Source: Mastigias papua
Taxonomy: Eukaryota > Cnidaria > Scyphozoa > Rhizostomeae > Mastigiidae
Assembly: GCA_964019165.1 (NCBI GenBank)
Contig: OZ025268.1
Span: forward strand, 14,358,859 to 14,422,858
Direction: 5' to 3'
Length of the DNA: 64,000 nt
A program made the position numbers and the translations under genes. This document shows positions 48,601 to 62,600 of this stretch, one piece after another; the stretch's first letter is position 1; every line of letters starts with the position of its first letter. The notes beneath the pieces are model-generated. The model had not been told where the DNA came from and made no database searches. It saw only the letters and a list, made by a program, of their open reading frames with translations.

Positions 48601-51600
48601 TCTAAATAGGTTCTTATAAACATTCTTTATCCACTAAGAACCAAACTCAGTCTGCTTGCCATTCAGCCCAATTCAATAACCCTTACAAACATAAATGTGA
48701 TTGATGGTTCACAGACTCTATAGCCTGGTTCTCATATGTCATAAAGATCGTAAATATCAGGGACTTTTCCGATCCCCGATTCGTATGATATATGAGAACG
48801 AGCAAAATTAAGCATCCCAGTCTGTCCCCGATGACCCCAGTTCCATGTCATAAGAATCGTAAGAATCGTGAGAATAGGAAGCGTTTCTATTTTTCTGATG
48901 CATCCCCGGCAATATCCGATCGACTGGGATTCTTACGACATATGTGAACTGGGCTATTGCAAGGATCATAATTATCATTAAAATCTGGAATCGGAAAAAT
49001 CCCCGATCTTTACGATTGTTGGGACATATGAGAACCAGGCTTATGTGACTATACTGCCATATATCAATGTAAAACTATCCCTTTAATGGCATTCTGTAGG
49101 AACCTGGGTCAGTAATCTGCACCCTGGCTATAAGAAGTGTCTCATTACATAAGAACACAAACAGGCCCATTTAAAACTTTCAGGCTCTTATGCACGTGCT
49201 TTTATTGTATTTGATATTAACGTGGAAAGTACCGCAAGAGAACTTAGCGTATAGAATAGGAACTCCATAAAAGTCACAAGATTACTGAGAGCCTTACAAG
49301 ATCTTGATCACTGCGTGTGCATGTAAGGCTGTTACACTTCATGAGCAAAAGGTGATTTACCGTACAATATTACCCCGCCACTAAGGAACTGACTTATAAG
49401 AAACTGCAGCCTGTCAGATGACAAAACACCTACCCTTATATAAGAAACAGATCAGCCTGAAATTCTAAATCAGGTTTCTTAAAAATTATTTGATTGGATA
49501 AATTGTATTCTTCAAGCACTTTATAATAAAAAACTCTGAATTTGAATAGTCATTGTCTAATGCTTGGTTTAATATAACCCACAAAACAACTAATTTCATG
49601 GTTTCTTTTGAAACACATAGGTACATTTTGTGAGTTTCATGCTGTAATTACAATAAATTATTCAGCCTGTTCTATTTTTTTCTATATGTATAAGAAACTA
49701 AGCAGCCTGGTTCCACAAACTGAGTTTCTCAGTGGCGGGGTAATACTGCACTACATAGGCACTAGGTAATTTACCATATTCAGTAACAAAATCATTTGCA
49801 TATGTCTCTAAAAAGACAAACCATTTACAAATCAGCCTAACCTTGTCTGGCCCATATCTGAAGCTAACATGCTGAACTTGTAAAACAGGAGGTGGAAGCT
49901 TCCCACAATCACAAAAATAGAATGATACACTCTGAAATGAAATATGGAGTCAACACAATATCAGCTCATCATGATAATCTGCCATCTATAAGAAAGCTGA
50001 ATGTAAGAGTTTGAAAATAGCAATACACAGATATAATGCATTTCACTTCAACTAAACTCAATGAATAAAACTACTTATGGCAGTACGACTGAACTCCATT
50101 CAGTCAAAATCAATACTGCAATGTAACTAAATGAAACAGACTTTTCTTACAAACTGGTATGAAAAATATATCAAGATATGCGATAGTTTTAATGCTAGGA
50201 AACAACAAATCGCCAGAATTACTCAGATTGCAGTGATTAGTAAACTCACAAGAATCTGGCATAAACGCAGGATTAAAGCTATTTTTGGTTTTCCACTTTC
50301 AATCATGAGAAGCTGCAAGTTTGTCTGATGGAAAGTTATTGGCCTATCCTTAGCTATTAAAACCTCATCTCTGCATTCACAGTCCTGATAGTAAGTCTTA
50401 GTGCTCTCTCTTGTTTTCTACTAATTTTGTCATGAAGCTATCGGGTGTGGAACACATCCACGCCAAGAGACAATATTGAAACTGGCTGTTTGTAAAAGCT
50501 CTAATTAAATGCCCTAATTTCCTATGATCTATGTAGAGAGCACCACGGAAGAGAGCATATAGCTTATTGCTAGCATTTTGAAAGAGCTCGGCAACATGAT
50601 ACTTAAATGTTAGCTCACTGTATTCAATTTCCAGAGGGAAACAAACATAAACTTTTCCACGTGCAATACATCATTCATGGTGTGCGAATGTTATCATTCT
50701 TTGGCACGCTTTCTCTATGGAGTGGCGTGAACAATCGCACTCAAGTGCAATCACACGTGCTTCGTGGAGGGTGACTAAGTGATTAGCTGACAAAGTACAT
50801 ACATTGTATGGTTGCTATATTTTTGCAGACAGGACTTAGTGCAAAGAAGGTATGCACTCTTGAGTTTCGAAATGAACGTACATTCCGCTTATCAATCTTT
50901 TGAAAAAATATACCCATGACATCTTTATTCCAGATTTCCCGTTTCTAATTTTTGAGTTTGCAATTCAATCGAGTATCAAGTAACGTGAGAAAATCTGTTT
51001 TTCATTCTGCTTACAGTTTAAACGACTCAATTATAGTTAGAGATATTTTCCACCCATCCAGTTTATTTCTACCTTTCCTCCGTTTGTTAGGTTTTTAAAA
51101 ATTTCCAACTCCCCTACTATACCTATCCCCCGTCTATTTGGGACTTAAGAGTATTGAAACTTTCCTAAGGTCAACCATGTAATCTGAACAGACTTGGCGT
51201 CATAATATACGTGCAAAATGGCTATATTGCTACAATAACTATGCACAACATACAAGAGCGAATAGCCATCTCAGCTCTTCAGAATACCTAAGCAACTAGA
51301 TATCAAGGTATAAAAACTACCTTCTCAGTAACAACTTTCTCTGTCAAACCATTTTCCACCATTCTGTTCAAAGTCTTCTCTTTACTTTGGGCTTGTCTAG
51401 CTAGCTTAGCACTTCCATGGCCAAATCTTGCGATGTAGTCCTGTAACGTAAATCACAGTCTTCATTCAACTCTTACTCTAAGTAGCATTGTGGAACCCAA
51501 TGCAACATCTCAGAGAAGAACTATAAGAAATAAAATGAAAACAACCAACTTTCATATGCGCTATCTCATCTTGCTGCTTTTTGTATTGTTTCATTTGGTG

Positions 51601-54600
51601 CTCTTCCATTTCCTGCTTTGTTTTAACAAATGTATCATAATTGCCCTAACAACAGAAAGACATTAAGCTTATAAATTGCAAAAGAAGAACAGATGAAATA
51701 TCTGTGCTGAATTCAACTGGTTCAATAGCTGGTAGTTTACTTTTCAGTTTTAGGAGAAGCCTAATTATCTCGAAATACGTCTCATTTTGATTTTTCTCCT
51801 ATCGCCAGGCAAATAAAAATATAATTAGAATCAAGATGTGCAGAAACAAGTCCCACACAAAAAATTGCTCTGAGGTTTTTGAAATACTAGGTACACTAAA
51901 CAATCAAGCATTTTGATCTGCTATTATATTGCACTCCCTTTTATACAAACCAGACAATCTTGCACTGGCTCAGCATTCTTAATTCCTAGATACATTGACA
52001 CTCAAAAGTTCATAAAATTATCCTTATTTCAAAAGTTACTTCTTTCCAAACATTTGAAATATTGCTATGTAGAAGACAATTTCCAAGATATTTGGCTGGA
52101 CTACTTTGATATACTTCCATAAATACTGATATTCATCAACAACTTCATCAGAATTGGTTTGGCAAAGAATGACATCAGTTGAGTGTCAGTGAAAATTCTC
52201 GTCTGCGGCTGAGCATGTTCTAGCACAGCAATGTTTTCACTTTTTGGTAAATCAAGCCGCGGCGTTCTTATAAGTTTGTTATCAAAAAAGAGCGTATCTG
52301 ATATTCCCGCTTTTCCTGCAAACTGAAATGAGCTTGAATTTTACGATTTTGATTAGCATCTCCCAAACTTAATCTTATGGACTACAATGTAACCATACAC
52401 TTAAGATAAGCACACATTGAGAAAGCATATGACTAAATAACTATATAGCTATGATATGAAATTATGCAAGAAGTACATAGAAAAGCAACAAATCAGTCAA
52501 GTAATCGAATAAGTCAAAAAAACTAAGTAAATAAGTAGTTACTCTGAAAAGGCTGATAACAGAGCATTTAATGTCACGTTTTCGGGTATGTTAAGTGGCT
52601 GAGATATCTCAAACTCATAAACAAGTGTCCATGAGTAGAAAGAATGTTCAGAATGAAGCCTCTATAGGACATGTTTTACTAACATAGCTCAGTACTTTCT
52701 AAAATATGCAGTCACTGGTGGGCCAAGTGCTCTTTTTCAAGGCACTCTTCACAAAGTTTTTTGTACGAAATAATTGCCTGCAATTTGCGTTTTCCATCCC
52801 GTAGTCTTCACAAAATGTGTTCTGCTCGGGATCAACTCCAAAAGGTTAACAAGATGAGTCTGGAGTTGCAATATCAACTGTAGTTACTTGTTGATATCAA
52901 TTCAGCTAGGTCAGGGAATTGAAAACATGCATGATGTCATTTACCGTGTAAGCTCATCGGCTAAAGTTACACTGTACTGCATTCAGAGAAAAATCGAAAA
53001 ATTTTATCTAGGGAACTTTGAAGTGGCCTATTCTTAAAGGTGAGTCACTTTATGTGAACGGAATCCATTAAAATCTTTTTTTGCTGGCACTGACCAGGTC
53101 TGGTGGGCTTTTGGCAGTAGGAAGCAGACTAGTGACAATAATAATCAAGCCCATTCTCTACAAATTGTCATAATGATCGAAAAAGTACCAAACATAATCA
53201 AAACACTTTTCTACAGCATGGCTAAGCAAACCTTACTATTATAATGATGCAATTAAAGAGGTATCACTCTTCATGCTGGGTAAATTATGCGAACTGTTAA
53301 AGGGAAACAGTAACAAAAACTGTCTTATAACAAAACCTCTGATTACAATGCAAGCACAGGCGTGGTCAAGGGGATGGAAGTGGAATACGGCTCACACCTT
53401 TCTAAAATATGATCCTTTAGATTTTTCCAACAATGTTACAAAATCAATAGGGAGGAGTGGTAAGCAGATTGCTTTGTTCTATGAAGCGATATGACCGACA
53501 TTGAAGATTGCCAACATAAAAATCTGTCTTTAAGAACTCGACGTTTATGCAGATCACGATTTCAGAGTTGGAAGAGAGAAAATATAATGGGCTTCATTAT
53601 CCACATTTGTTTGTATTGTTGACGAAAGTGACCTAGAAAGCTTCAAAGGGTCATCCGGATCACTAACTCTTCCTGTGACAACAGCATCTTGCGAAAAATT
53701 TCACAGCAAATTGAAAACTGTAAATACGAAGCTATCTACAGGCAACAAATAATGAAGAACACCCAGAAAATCCTTTCGCAATCAGCAATGAAAGAGGCAT
53801 TTCCTCTTCCATTAAGATACCAACTACAGTAGATTGCATCCTTGTATTTGCAATAGTTTGAAGGGCAGGGTCCACAAAACTATCCAGCCTACGCCCCAGA
53901 CTTCCGCACTTCTACTACCCTAGATATACAACTGAAAACAAGAGAGAGGTATCAAGAAACAATTTCTCGACAACTATCTGTGTGAAGTATATATGGTAGC
54001 CCTATGGGTGCAAGTGATGCCTGTTTACAATGCTATGGATTCTGGCTATCAATTGCATATTGTTCTAGGGGGGAGGGGTTCATGTTAAAAAAATCGTGTA
54101 GGTAAATTCATCATGCCCTTTTCACTAAAATCGTCCAGCAGCTAATTTTTCTTTAAAAAAAGGCCTGAACTGTAGCACAGACTGCTATTCGCATTTTTCA
54201 ACATTGCTGTGCAAGAACGGACCAGTCCAAAGAACAAGGGTCAAGCTCAATAGAAAACGTAAAATGCTCCGAGATGTTCAACTACTATTCCCCGCTCTCT
54301 GATAATTCTATGTCTCTAATAATTCTGCATTAAATTATGAAGTTGGATCAATAAACCGACAGTGGGAATACATGAGAAAATATGGTGCATATTTTGAAAT
54401 AACTCTTTTTCAATATCGATCTAATCTTTTGAAAACTTGAAAAGTAGATGGATGATAATACTTACCCCATAGTATACCAATTTGGACTTGGTGAAATGTA
54501 TAATATTTGTACATACTCCATTCAGGAAATCCTGTGAGTGGGACACTAAGATTAGTATTCTTTTGTATTTCTTCAGTTCTTCCTCTAACCATACACAAGC

Positions 54601-56588
54601 ATCTAAATCCAAATGATTTGTTGGTTCATCTAGCAAAAGAATTGCCGGCCTGACATACAGTGCTCTTGCTAAAGCAATACGCATTCTCCATCCTCCTGAG
54701 AAATCTTTTGTCTTTTTTAACTGCATAGTTGGGGTGAATCCTAAACCATGTAAGATTCTAGCTGCATTAACCTCTGCTTTGCTGCCATCCAGTTCCTCAA
54801 GACGTTCGTATACTTCTAGCAACCTACAAAATTAATCGTGTCTGACTATTATTTCTGGCTTTTGCAGGACATTTTAGTATGGAACCGCATATACAGGCCT
54901 TTCAATGAGTAAATCAGACGCGCACTCCCAATCGTTTGTTTGCGCGCGCTAAAAATTCAATTATAAGGGCCTTCCTTAGTGCTTGGATGCATATATTTAC
55001 ATATATCAAGTTCGAGATAAGTCGAAGAAACACAACTAGACCTTTTATTTTGCAAAACATATTTCGGATAGTACCTATCCATCATCAATTGCTTACAAAA
55101 TGCAATAAAAATCAATAGGAGACAAACGAAGGCTAAACCGTTAAAAAGTAAAAAGAAGGGGGGTATCTCCACTACTGATTTATCTAACAAATATATGGTT
55201 TCTTTTCATACGGCGAGCTGTTCACAACTATACACCTAAACGAGTGCATATATCTAGATGTTTCCTACATTCCTAAAGGAAACACTTAGCTTACGCTTTC
55301 CAAAGCTGATCTTACTAAACTTTTCACAATCGCTACTGCTCAAATTCATGTTCTCTTCAATGGTAAAGTATATGATCAAATAGATAGTGTAGCTATGGGC
55401 TCTCCTATTGCACCTGTTCTGGCTAACCTTTTCGTTGTGCATTATGAAAATTTATGGCTTAATGAATACAAATGTTCTTATGTCCATTTCCACAGTAGAT
55501 ATGTTTATGATACCTTTTGTCTTTTTAAGAAAGAACATGAGGCTCTACTTTTCTTCGGATTTCTCAATTCACAACATGACAACATTAAGTTCACTATGGA
55601 AAAAGAAACTAACAATACGTTGGCCTTTCTTCATGTCTTCATCAATAATAAAGATCGTACTAATCTTATAACTTTAGTCTATCGCAAAAAGTCTTTCACT
55701 GTCCTCCTTGTCAATTTTCCTAGCTTCACTTCTTTTTCATATACACTTGGCCTTATGAGAACGCTAATAGATAGGGCTTACAAAATTAATAGTACTCTTC
55801 TTGGTTTTAATAAGGAAGCTAAAAAAACTTTCCTATATATTTAAGAAGAATCAGTTTCATGAAGGCTTAATAAATACAGTACTAAATAAGTATCTTGCTA
55901 AGATTAGCAAGTCCGCTGCTCTTTCTGTAGATTTTAACCACCTGATGGTCTCTAAACCCTTTACGTTAAGTAACCATACCTTGTATTGTCTACTTTCATG
56001 AAACGCAAGATGCACACTTTAGTTAAACCGGTATTGTGAAACTCTTGAAATCAAATTGGTATTTTCTTCCTTCAAAACTAAAAATTTAATGAATGTTAAA
56101 GATTCTATACCCAGATCGCTCCGCTCTAATGTGACTTATATAAATTTATATGCGCGGAATGTAATTCCATCTATATTGGCAAGACCAGCCCACATTTGTC
56201 CACTAGAGTGCATGAGCATCTACATTGTGATAAAAACTCCCACATTTATAAACATTTAAAGAGCTCTGATAAATGTAGGATGTCTTGCGGTGATAATTGC
56301 TTCACAGTTTTAGATACAGCAAGCAGGTGGGAAAAGCCATTGTTAAATAAACAGGTTAAACACTTCGATACTTCTTTAAGATTCTAACCCCACCCCCTTC
56401 TTTTTACTTTATAACGGTTCATCGTTCGTTTGTCAAATGTGTATACATATATGTGTTCTATCGATTTTTATTGCATTCTGTAAGCAAGTGATGACGGATA
56501 GGTATTATCCGAAATATGTTTGCAAAATAAAAAGTCTAGTTGTGTTGCCTTGACTTATCTCGAACTTGATATTTTATTGAGAAGTTTT

Positions 56589-56658
<70 letters not shown>

Positions 56659-59600
56659 CCTAGGAAGGAAAAAGTAATCATAAACGCCTCCCTCTTTTAA
56701 ACGCCCCATCAAGTAGACGCCCTAAAATGTCAAAAAAATTAATAAACGCCCCGGGTGTTTAATCAAAGCATTACGGTATGCCAGCGACTCAGGAAAGTGT
56801 CCTCTCTTACAGGCGCTTCCCAACATACGGAATCATATATGGGACTAACCTCTCACTTCACTCTAATAGACCAATTTTATCATTTTCAATTATTGAGACG
56901 TTCATGACTGCAGCAATATGCGCAAAGTGCTCAGTGCAAAAGATATAGTTAAGGTTCTCTGATTGTTGCCAACGTGGCCTATTCTCCAGCTCTTAACCTC
57001 TTCTGTCTACATAGCAGAGGTCATGTGATGTGTATGTACGTCAATTATATCTCCCCTTTAACAAAACAAAGATAAAACTAACAATCAAAGAATCCACTAA
57101 GCCAGCTAGATGTGCACTAAAAACTAACAATCGGTTTTGAAATTAAGTTCAAGTGTACTTGTGGTTTGGGTTGATAGGTCACCCAAAACTGCTGACTCTG
57201 CAAGTTGGATCGTTTGTTTCTGTGGTTGAGCACATTATGCACTCTCTGGTTTTTTTGCAACAATGTATGACCTGTGTGTATCATGTTTCTCTATCACAAG
57301 GCGGATTTCCATTAGGATTGGCTTTACTCTTCCTTTCTCATTCTGCCGGAGTGGGATTTATGCTCGCGTCGTTTTGTTGCAATATTTCAATTGTTTTTGT
57401 TGTAGATTGAGGCGTCTCGTGATGAAGTTCTCCAGATTTATCACAACTGTATTTGAAGTTTCGTGGTGTTGTAGGTATGAGTGATCTGTTCATCGGAGCT
57501 TGCGCTGGGATCACGCCATTGATGTGCTGGGATCACGCCAATGATAGGAAAGTAGATCGCATCATATTTATCTTCGATTCTAAGAGAGCCGTTTTGGTTT
57601 CCATTAACTCATTTGATTTGATAGCTAAGCAACCACAATATCGGCATGAGTCAGGTGAAGAATTGCCCATTGCAGAGGATTGACTGAATAGGTTTTTAAC
57701 ATTGACATTGCATGACTCTACCTCCCTGATTTTAGCCTTTAGTTAGGGAGTGGTCATTAAGTATCTGTCATGGGAGGCGGAGGCTTTATGAGAGGGGTAT
57801 GTAACATAAATACACTATTAAGGAGGGGTTTCAAACAATTATAAAATATGTAGAGGGTATGAAACAAAACATCTATATATCAAAATAATAAAAATAATTC
57901 AATAAGTCAAGAAGTTTTATGAAGTTGAAGAAAGAAAAACTTCCAAAGAAGACAAATCGGCAAAGAATTTTGAAGACTATGATTGGCCTGCACTTTTCAG
58001 GATGGTTTGTTGAAAAAATTAAATATTTGTGAGCTAAACAAGTGCCTCACCAATTACAACCTTTGTCAGTCCCTTACTCTCAAGAAGATGGAAAAGGTGA
58101 ACCTGGTGACAGCACATATTGCATCATCATTATCTAAGCAACATCATATTGATGCTACAGCAAAATAGAACTCTGGATTCAGATTCCTCAATGGATGAGT
58201 TGGACAGTGAAGACAGTGACAATGATCTGGTGATTAATGAAACAGCTAATTTGTTAGTAGACACAGCAGATGAAAGTGACAGTGAAGAGAGTGATAGCAG
58301 TAACTATGGAGATATTTTTACTACAACAAGGAGTGGAAGACTCACAACAAATTGACAACAAAACAAATACGTATGAACCACACATAGGTATGCTAATTCT
58401 TTTTGAGAGGGGGGTATGAAATGTTTTTTAGATCTTTTTGAGGGGCATCAAGTAAATTTTTGAGTTGTAGGGTGGGGGTACCAAATTTTATTTGAAAATA
58501 AAGAAAAAGCCTCCGCCCCCCCCCCATGACAGATACTTAATGACCACTCCCTTAGATGTTTTCAAGGCTCTTACTGTCTTTCCTCTCATTCTGAAGCAGA
58601 TTATTCATTTGAACAATTGCATAAGCCATAGTACCAAGCGAAGCGAAGCCAAGCAAGGCTGGAAACGCTTCACTGTCATGTTGAGTCAGTAGGCATAGGG
58701 ATATCCATCGTCTCCGTTCAGACACCAACCGTCGCTTCTTGCAATTTTTGTTGTATTTCCCCAAAGTCCAATCCGAACATACATCATCCATCAATAAGAC
58801 TGGAAAATCATTTTCATCTTTGCCAATATCCCCCCCCCCAATATCCCCCAGGTCGAATATGAAGTATGAATCACCCTTTCATAACAACAGGGCTGCTTCT
58901 TCAAACTTTTTTGGGGGTTGGGAGTCAAGGTGCGATGTAGGACCAACAATATGCCAATGAAATGGGCACAGTTCCCATAATTTACAAAAACCTGCTCAAA
59001 TATGCAGCTGTTCTGTGTTCAATTTGTGGGCCAGTTGCGCAAATCCATAAGTATATTAATTTCATGAGCTGTCTGCTTCCCCTCAACACCCATTTCTTCT
59101 TCTTATGTCCCCAGAATGCAAAACCTAAAACAAGTTGCTTACAAATATTGCTACTTCTGCTTATTTGCAGACCAGAGTTTTGTCTGCGGGTGTGACACAA
59201 GCCCTCACTCATCCACAGGAACAGACCTGTGAAACAAATTGTGTTTAAAGTCAATCTGCCTTTTTGTGTCTTTGGCATTATTTAGAAAGATAGGCTAATC
59301 ACTCAGCATCCACATATTCTCTGTAACAATATGTGGAAAGATAGGCTGTTCGTGGAACGGTCTGACTAATTGTCCGTCCGACCTGCAGTGGAGTTTCTAA
59401 ACCCTGAAACTTACAATCGGGTAGTTGGTCTTGCTGGACAAACATGCCATCCAACCAGCAGTTGCTGTTTGGTATCTGAAATAGCATGCAGGACCAATTC
59501 ATTTTCTATAGTACAGGGGCTCCATGTCGGGCTGGCGGTTGATCGACCAGTTAATCAAACAGCGGCAGTTCTGCAAAGCGATCAGGCTTTTCGTTTCGCT

Positions 59601-62600
59601 TTCTTTTTTATTGTAATGTTTCTTTGGATTTAATTCCTTAGATAACTGTAAGTGTCATTCATTGTGGGAACTCACTGACTTCGTGTCCTTTCCTGCAATG
59701 AGTGGCACAGCAGTTGTATTAGTTGTATGTATTTAGGTCTTATTTGATATATTCTCTCCCAAAAAGAAAGTTATAAACAAAAATGAGGAACAAACATATC
59801 AAAATAACAGGCAAAAAACTTACGGAAAATTTGTTTCATCAAGGGTATTATGATAGATGGACCTCTGCTTTGGTTTGTAATAATTAAGAGTTTGTAATAG
59901 CAAGAGTTTGTTATACAGAGAGAATTTGTAAAAAGCTTTTTAGAAACAACCAAGGGGACCAGAAATTTAGGTCTTTATGCTAGCAAGTTCATTACATCCT
60001 GGGATGTTTCCTATTATTTAGTCAAATCCAGCCTTAAATGTTTCTTAACTGTTTCTTAAAATTCTTGGAATTTCCTATCACCTATAGCAACAAGGCAAAT
60101 ATGAGACAGGAAAGTGAAGTTTTAGTTAAAACATTTGAAAGATGTATGTTGCCTGTACTTTGTTTCCAGTTCAATTAAAAATTTTTTCACAAAAACAAAT
60201 TCTTAAAGTTTACTTTTGAAGCTCAGCCTGCCTGTGTTTCCTAATTGTTTACTAATTTTTGCATGACTTGACCTCATGTTTCTTATATATTTGTTTCTTA
60301 TAAAAAATGTGCATCAGGATTCCACTACATCTGAATGTAGAACATTTGCCATATTTTTCTGTGTACAAGATGCAATCTTGTATAAGATGTGCTCTCAATT
60401 GCACATTAATATTCTAAGAAAATAAATCCTATGGTCTCTTACTATTTATAAGACACATCCCATTTTCTCTCTTCAATATGTCAAAATCTTCAGTTCACTT
60501 ATTGAGATCTCAGTAGCTTTCATCTGAGATATTACTTGGTGAGCCAGCCCAATTCCCAAATTCCCATATGCAAAGAAACCAAATGTTGTAGATGAATTGA
60601 GGAATAGATGGGATCATGCAAAGTCTGCTTGCTTAATAAGTAGGGCTCATATAAACCAATCCTCATGCTTGATAAAATCAAAGTGACAGAAATATTATTC
60701 TACTCAATGACCACCACTGCCTTTTCAAATAACAATTAGATTTCATTTATAGCTGTGGTCTTTCCTACTTTCTCCAATTGCAAGTATGTCAACATATAAG
60801 GATAATATGTGGTGTCCACCCTAGGAATCTGGGAAGATAAGGTTTTTGTCAGGTGGCTGAATATCAAATAAGAGGAATTAAAAGGCTTTACTAACTACTA
60901 ACTCTCCTATCACAGTATGTTTTTAAACGAAGGGATGAGGTGCTCCAATGACCATGATATGCCTCAATAGAATATTACTTCCCTTGCAGATAAATTGATA
61001 GGAAAATTTACTCTACTGAGCATAAAATTCACCCTTAAACATAGCTAAAAATACTTCAAAAAAGGTGCATGTTATACACATCAAAATAAGGTATCTATAG
61101 GAATCCAATATACCTTTCATGTGCAAGATTATCCTCTCCACAATGAGCAAGCTCTTCAGCTTCTTTTTCAAGCTTCATCCTTGCTTCATCAACTTCCATG
61201 ACACATTGAAGTGCACTCTTGTCACTTGCTTCAATTTCACTCTTAAGATGATAAATGTCAAAATGTTCAGGAATGGGGACCTCCCTGTCACCAATAACTT
61301 TCAACATAGTGGATTTTCCTGAGGAGACAAAAGTTCATGGAGTGAAACAACTAAGAATAATGTCATCATTATTATCATCATCATACTATATTTTTTGCTA
61401 AAGCAGGTTATTTATGTGCAATATTGAAGGTGTGGACCTGCTAGCTACTACAAAAATGCTACAGAAAAACCTCCTGTTACTATTCATAACATAGAAGTTA
61501 TTGCAGTATTTATAAGGACTGGTATAATAAAAGAAATCTCTAAAGTATATACAAATAATTGCCATTTCTAAGTCATATTGTTACCTTCCCCATTTCCAAA
61601 TGCTATAATGTTTGTTTTCTGTCAGTTTCTTTAGGTTTTCTTTAAATGATGCATTCTTACATGTTCTGTTTTCATTACCTAACCTACTCCATAAAATTGC
61701 ATCTCTGGAATTTTCTGACATTCACCCTATCTCTGTCCTTGGTCTTGGAAATGTTAGCTTATCATTGAAACATTTTTTTAGTTGTACTATAATTTCACTA
61801 ATCTCTTATCTGTCCTTTCATTGCTGCAGTCACTCATTATAATCAGTACACATTATTTATAAATATTTATAAATATAAACTAGAGTCTGCCTGTCATATT
61901 TCTTACGTATTTCATCATCCCATAGACTTTTTTCTTAGTGTTTCACAGTTTGAGCTGCTCAGGCATGAATATGCTTTTCCATTTGAAACAAGCAGAACTA
62001 CTTGTCCCCCAGATTGCAAAGCAACAGGTGACTGATGGAATACTCATTTAATAGTAAATGTCACCCAACATTCCTGATGGGAGAAATGTTAGCCTTTTAA
62101 GTTCCTCTAACTTTGCTGAATATAATTTGCTGATATTATCAATCTAATCTCTTGCCTTTTCACAGGGCTGGAAATTTTGAATTTTTGAGGTGTCTGACTT
62201 TTTTCATGTTAATGTAAAATATATTGCATGATAGATATGATGAGTTTTAAACCTTTGTGCATTGCAAGGAGATAGTTGCATTCATAATTAATATTTTCGC
62301 GTTCACCTCTGTTTTCACGACATTATCAATTTTAGTACTTTCAAAATCGACTTTTTGATTACATGTCAGCTGTTATTAAAAGGATTAAAACCCTACACCA
62401 AACAATTCACAATCCCCAAATGAGTTAAATTCATTAACACACAAGGCCAAATAGTAAAGTGCCTATTTCCTATTTCTTGACATATCATCATCTACCTTGT
62501 TGTAGAGAAATAAGAGTCATTATTTCAAACACTCTCACATTCAATGTCTACTAAGTCCTGCTGTCTTTACACACCCACTTCCCAATTTATAGGTACCATG

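Larger units (their letters stand above)
55003..56573 (+). mobile_element. PLE-1, Penelope-like element with inverted terminal repeats
   Basis: A central plus-strand RT plus GIY-YIG coding remnant (55255-56387) is flanked by an upstream repeat in inverted orientation (55003-55167) and a downstream repeat in sense orientation (56389-56573). The repeats share GTCTAGTTGTGTT, CTTATCTCGAACTTGATAT and GGATAGGTA blocks; the downstream copy has about 24 extra bases. This layout, with one repeat turned round and no LTR-style target site, is characteristic of Penelope-like elements. Located in ABCF2 intron 2. Confidence 0.85.
54824..61113. other. ABCF2 intron 2
   Basis: 6.3 kb. It contains PLE-1 (55003-56573), an (AT)n tract, a GCC-motif repeat (56661-56780) and a TTA-flanked DNA transposon (57746-58551). 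From 56781 to 57745 and from 58555 to 61113 I see no gene; minus-strand frames at 58552-58794 and 58982-59278 are open but unidentified. Confidence 0.6.
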
